A DNA stretch of 9,410 bases from Bacteroidota bacterium (lineage in GTDB: Bacteria > Bacteroidota > Bacteroidia > B-17B0 > B-17BO): NCBI GenBank assembly GCA_025356715.1, contig JANXRU010000088.1, positions 1 through 9,410 on the forward strand. The letters run 5' to 3'. Below, in pieces: positions 6,660 through 9,410 of this stretch. The first letter of the stretch is position 1; each line of letters begins with the position of its first letter. The notes beneath the pieces are model-generated. The model ran no database searches, was not told the origin of the DNA, and worked only from the letters and a program-made list of their open reading frames with translations. The position numbers and the translations under genes are program-made.

Positions 6660-7334
6660 TTAGTCTTTAAATTTATAACCCATTCCATAAACAACTTTGA
6701 TGTAATTTTTTAGACCAGCTTCGTTTAGTTTTTTCTTCAAATTTTTGATTTGACTGTAAACAAAATCGAATGAAGTTGCCATTTCAGCCTTATCTCCCCA
6801 TATAGCATCAGCAAGCGCTTCTTTAGTAATTAAGTGAGTTGGATTACTTGCTAAGTATAATAAAATATCATATTCCTTTTTTGTTAGTTGAAGAGCAACG
6901 CTGTTTGCTAGTACTTTTTTTTCTGTAGTATCAATTTCTAATCCATCAAAACTTAATGTGTTTTTTCCTCCAAAATTTCTACGACGTAGCACTGAATAAA
7001 TACGAGCGCTCAACTCAGATAAATGGAAAGGTTTGGTTAAATAATCATCTGCTCCAATTTTCAACCCCTCTAGTTTATCTTCTAAAGCATTTTTAGCTGT
7101 TACAATAATGACACCCATTTCAGGTTTATTTTTTTTAATGAATTCCACTATTTCAATACCTGAACCATCTGGCAAACCCATGTCTACCAAGGCACAGCTA
7201 TATACCAAATCGTTTAGTTTTTGCAAGCCACTTTTAACTGTAGTTGCAAAGTCGCATTTATAGCCGTTTTCTGATAAATAATCTACCACATCTTCACGAA
7301 GTGATTTTTCGTCTTCAATAATTAATATTCTCAT
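6660..7334 (-). CDS. OmpR-family response regulator 1
   Basis: A 224-residue two-domain transcription factor. The receiver domain (1-118) has the acidic pair Glu7-Asp8, phosphoacceptor Asp51 in LVDMGLPDGSG, Thr79 and Lys101 in the TKPF motif, all needed for phosphorylation switching. The winged-helix domain (about 125-224) has LTKKEYDILLYLASNP, a recognition helix near 188-202 (FVYSQIKNLKKKL) and the closing wing YGMGYKF. The complete residue set predicts an active regulator phosphorylated by kinase 1, whose gene starts 37 bp downstream. It begins 44 bp after kinase 2, the longest gap in the two-component block; the gap contains TATATTTA, one base off the TAnnTTTG element, so an internal promoter is possible but unproven. 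Confidence 0.95.
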   Translation of the reverse strand: MRILIIEDEKSLREDVVDYLSENGYKCDFATTVKSGLQKLNDLVYSCALVDMGLPDGSGIEIVEFIKKNKPEMGVIIVTAKNALEDKLEGLKIGADDYLTKPFHLSELSARIYSVLRRRNFGGKNTLSFDGLEIDTTEKKVLANSVALQLTKKEYDILLYLASNPTHLITKEALADAIWGDKAEMATSFDFVYSQIKNLKKKLNEAGLKNYIKVVYGMGYKFKD

Positions 7335-7378
7335 AGTGATTTTTTTGTTATGTTAAATATAAACTTTTTTGTGAGCTT

Positions 7379-8659
7379 TTAAAAATTAATGGAAATTTGA
7401 TGTTCTCCATTAGTATATTCATATTTGATTTTATATTGATAATACTCAATTATTTTTTTCACTATTGATAACCCCAAACCTAGCGAAGCGTTTGTGTTTT
7501 TACTATAAAAACGATTAAAAAATTGATCTGTTGATACAGCTGGAATTTCGCCTGTATTTGATATGGTTAACTCCTTTTTATTAACAATAATGGCAATTGT
7601 TCCGCTTTCGATATTATGTTTAATGGCATTTTTTAACAAATTATCTAATAAAATATCTGCCAGTGTCGCATCTATTTTAACATGAAGTTCATTTAAGTAA
7701 GTTTCCTTAATCTCTATGTTTTTATCCTCTATAAAATCAGCAAAATAACTTATCCGTTCTTTGATTAATTCGCCCATATTAATTACTTCAGGAGTATTGT
7801 ATTGTCTGTTTTCTAATTTACTAAGGAGGGTTAATCCTTTATTTAAATTAAATAATTTGTTTAATGATTTATTCGCTTCTCCAAGTAGGTTTGCTTGCGC
7901 CTCAGATAATTGCTTATCCTGCATACATTGCTCAATCTTACTACTAATAACAGCTAACGGAGTTTGCACTTCGTGAGCCATATTTTCTGTAAATTCTTTC
8001 ATAATTACATAATCTTCAATATTTTTTTGAGATAAGGCGCTGATGCTTTCTCCTAGTATAGCAAATTCACTGGTGTTGGTTTTAGGGGCATTTATTTTTT
8101 GTAGATTTTGGATAGAAAATGTTTTCATTTCTCTAATTAATTTAAAAACAGGAGAAAATAGATTATTGTAAACGATGATATTAATTAAAATAATAACTCC
8201 TAACATAATAATACCAGATACAAAAAGAACAATTAACGTATTGTACTTCAAACCTTCATCTTCATCAGTACTTTTAAAAATAGAAACTCTATAATTCTTT
8301 TGGTTATTTGTGATATCAAAAATTACTTTTTTTGATGCAAATACTTCTCCTTCCTCTTCTCCTTTTTCTTCCTCTTCGTGCGCCTCTCCTAATACAATGT
8401 CCTCAATAACTGGCTCACTGTATTTAATGTAAGTTATATCTTCTATACGAATATCATCTCCAATATTATTTATAAAAGAATGAATATCTGTTCCATTGTT
8501 TAATTTTTCAATTAAAGCATATTGTTCAGTTAGTAAATGCTCTATTGTTTCCTTATTGATTTTTTGTTTCAGATAAGCATAAACCGACCATTCACCCACA
8601 AAAAGCACCGTGAGGGAAATAATAATATTTATGATGATGGTTTTATAAACTAGTTTCAT
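7379..8659 (-). CDS. Sensor histidine kinase 2, with Glu-rich periplasmic loop
   Basis: A 426-residue membrane kinase with the same architecture as kinase 1: membrane helix at about 8-30, periplasmic sensor about 31-138, second helix about 140-164, HAMP-like linker, DHp domain with His229 in MAHEVQTP, N box (DNLLKNAIKHN, 339-349), G1-like SNTG at 367-370 with Asn for the usual Asp, and G2 SLGLGLSI at 392-399. In the 68-residue stretch starting MKEFTEN, 33 positions are identical to kinase 1 by hand count. The sensor contains a strikingly acidic run, EAHEEEEKGEEEGE (92-105), absent from kinase 1; such clusters can bind cations, but no ligand is known here. The start is 14 bp after regulator 2, its likely partner. 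Confidence 0.93.
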   Translation of the reverse strand: MKLVYKTIIINIIISLTVLFVGEWSVYAYLKQKINKETIEHLLTEQYALIEKLNNGTDIHSFINNIGDDIRIEDITYIKYSEPVIEDIVLGEAHEEEEKGEEEGEVFASKKVIFDITNNQKNYRVSIFKSTDEDEGLKYNTLIVLFVSGIIMLGVIILINIIVYNNLFSPVFKLIREMKTFSIQNLQKINAPKTNTSEFAILGESISALSQKNIEDYVIMKEFTENMAHEVQTPLAVISSKIEQCMQDKQLSEAQANLLGEANKSLNKLFNLNKGLTLLSKLENRQYNTPEVINMGELIKERISYFADFIEDKNIEIKETYLNELHVKIDATLADILLDNLLKNAIKHNIESGTIAIIVNKKELTISNTGEIPAVSTDQFFNRFYSKNTNASLGLGLSIVKKIIEYYQYKIKYEYTNGEHQISINF

Positions 8660-8673
8660 TAAGAATACTTTTT

Positions 8674-9351
8674 TTAATTGTCAAATTTATAGCCAACACC
8701 GTATACTGAGTTAATATAATCCGCACAGCCTGAATTAATAAGTTTTTTTCTCAAATTTTTGACATGTGTATAAATAATTTCATTCGAAATATCCATATCC
8801 GAATTGTTTCTCCAAATACTGTATCCTATTGCCTCTTTTGTAATAACCTTACCTGAATTGGAAATAAAATACAGTAGTAGTTCGTATTCTTTTGAAGTTA
8901 ATAGTAATGCCAATTCATTAATGAAAACATTTTTTTTGTCTACTTCAATCTTAATTTCGTTATATTCTATTTCGTTATTTCCTTTATGAAATTTCCTCCT
9001 TATTAATGATTTCAGTCGCGCATTCAATTCCGATAAATGAAAAGGCTTTGTTAAAAAATCATCTGCACCTGCTTCAAGTGCTTGAATCCTCATATCTAAT
9101 TCGTCAATTGCCGAAATGACAATAATTCCTGAAGTTGATTTTTTCTTCTTCAAATGATAAATAAGATCTATCCCGTTACCATCAGGTAATTTTAAATCCA
9201 ATAAAACAACTGTAAACTCTTTTTCTTTAAGCAAAGAAATGGCATTATTAAATAACCCCACAGAGAGACAATTGTAATTACTTCCTTTTAAATAATTAGA
9301 AATTTCTGAAGCCAAATTTTTTTCGTCTTCAACGATCAGTATATTAGTCAT
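8674..9351 (-). CDS. OmpR-family response regulator 2
   Basis: A 225-residue paralogue of regulator 1. The receiver has Glu8-Asp9, phosphoacceptor Asp52 in LLDLKLPDGNG, Ser80 in place of the more usual Thr, and Lys102 in TKPFHLSEL. The winged-helix domain (about 127-225) has LTSKEYELLLYFISN, a recognition helix near 189-204 (EIIYTHVKNLRKKL) and the wing VYGVGYKFDN. All residues for phosphorylation are present. It is the first gene of the minus-strand block in the window and lies 14 bp before kinase 2, its probable partner. A -7-like element sits 36 bases upstream of its ATG, so it may begin the operon. Its targets are not visible. Confidence 0.95.
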   Translation of the reverse strand: MTNILIVEDEKNLASEISNYLKGSNYNCLSVGLFNNAISLLKEKEFTVVLLDLKLPDGNGIDLIYHLKKKKSTSGIIVISAIDELDMRIQALEAGADDFLTKPFHLSELNARLKSLIRRKFHKGNNEIEYNEIKIEVDKKNVFINELALLLTSKEYELLLYFISNSGKVITKEAIGYSIWRNNSDMDISNEIIYTHVKNLRKKLINSGCADYINSVYGVGYKFDN

Positions 9352-9386
9352 TTTTTATGGCTCTTGTTCAGTACTCATTAACTAAT

Positions 9387-9394
9387 CAAAAGTA
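9387..9394 (-). promoter_or_regulatory. Possible -7 element for the two-component operon
   Basis: On the minus strand TACTTTTG fits the Bacteroidota -7 consensus TAnnTTTG and lies 35 bases before the ATG of regulator 2. The matching -33 TTG would fall at or beyond the window end, so the promoter is only half visible. Confidence 0.35.
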
Positions 9395-9410
9395 TTAAAT
9401 TTTAATATAA

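Noticed and set aside
7761..7976. Plus-strand 71-codon frame opposite kinase 2
   Set aside because: Antisense to the conserved DHp region; no recognisable features.
8804..8989. Plus-strand 61-codon frame opposite regulator 2
   Set aside because: Antisense to the winged-helix domain; hydrophobicity follows from the complementary codons.
5351..9351. Reading the four signalling genes as a new defence or phosphorelay system
   Set aside because: All four are standard kinase or regulator architectures with no extra effector, Hpt or nuclease domain.

Overview
The window joins two pieces of DNA of very different composition. Bases 1 to about 585 are GC-rich (40 of 60 bases are G or C at 241-300). 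They hold a Phd/YefM-type antitoxin and the first 14 codons of a PIN-domain (VapC-like) toxin. From about 585 to the end the DNA is AT-rich (14 of 60 are G or C at 661-720), and its gene content is typical of Bacteroidota: DUF2490 outer-membrane proteins, a lipoprotein with a short secretion signal, histidine kinases with an HExQTP phosphoacceptor box, and promoter-like TAnnTTTG elements. The toxin reading frame stops matching its family exactly where the composition changes. The simplest reading is an assembly chimera between a Bacteroidota contig and a GC-rich organism (source not determinable here); a recent insertion is the alternative.

Layout: (1) 1-263, GC-rich non-coding DNA with two small inverted repeats. 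(2) 264-585, antitoxin plus truncated toxin. (3) 681-1379 (+), a DUF2490 protein, tail-to-tail and 2 bp from (4) 1382-2466 (-), a prealbumin-like-domain lipoprotein followed 2 bp later by a second DUF2490 protein, with a plausible Bacteroidota promoter just upstream. (5) 2467-2735, AT-rich intergenic DNA ending in a strong hairpin terminator. (6) 2736-9351, seven genes all on the minus strand: in transcription order response regulator 2, histidine kinase 2, response regulator 1, histidine kinase 1, a MenI-like hotdog thioesterase, riboflavin synthase and asparaginyl-tRNA synthetase. Gaps are 14-44 bp except 98 bp before asnS, and the only clear terminator lies after asnS, so much or all of this block may be one transcript.

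The most notable biology is the tandem duplication of an OmpR-type two-component system. The two kinases share their architecture and about half of their DHp residues, but differ in the sensor loop (kinase 2 has a Glu-rich stretch) and in the ATP-binding G1 box. The regulators have similar recognition helices but different helix-1 residues. This suggests two signals feeding related targets. The downstream genes are housekeeping: menaquinone-type thioester hydrolysis, the last step of riboflavin synthesis, and tRNA charging. I see no CRISPR array, tRNA, rRNA, transposase or clearly new defence system.
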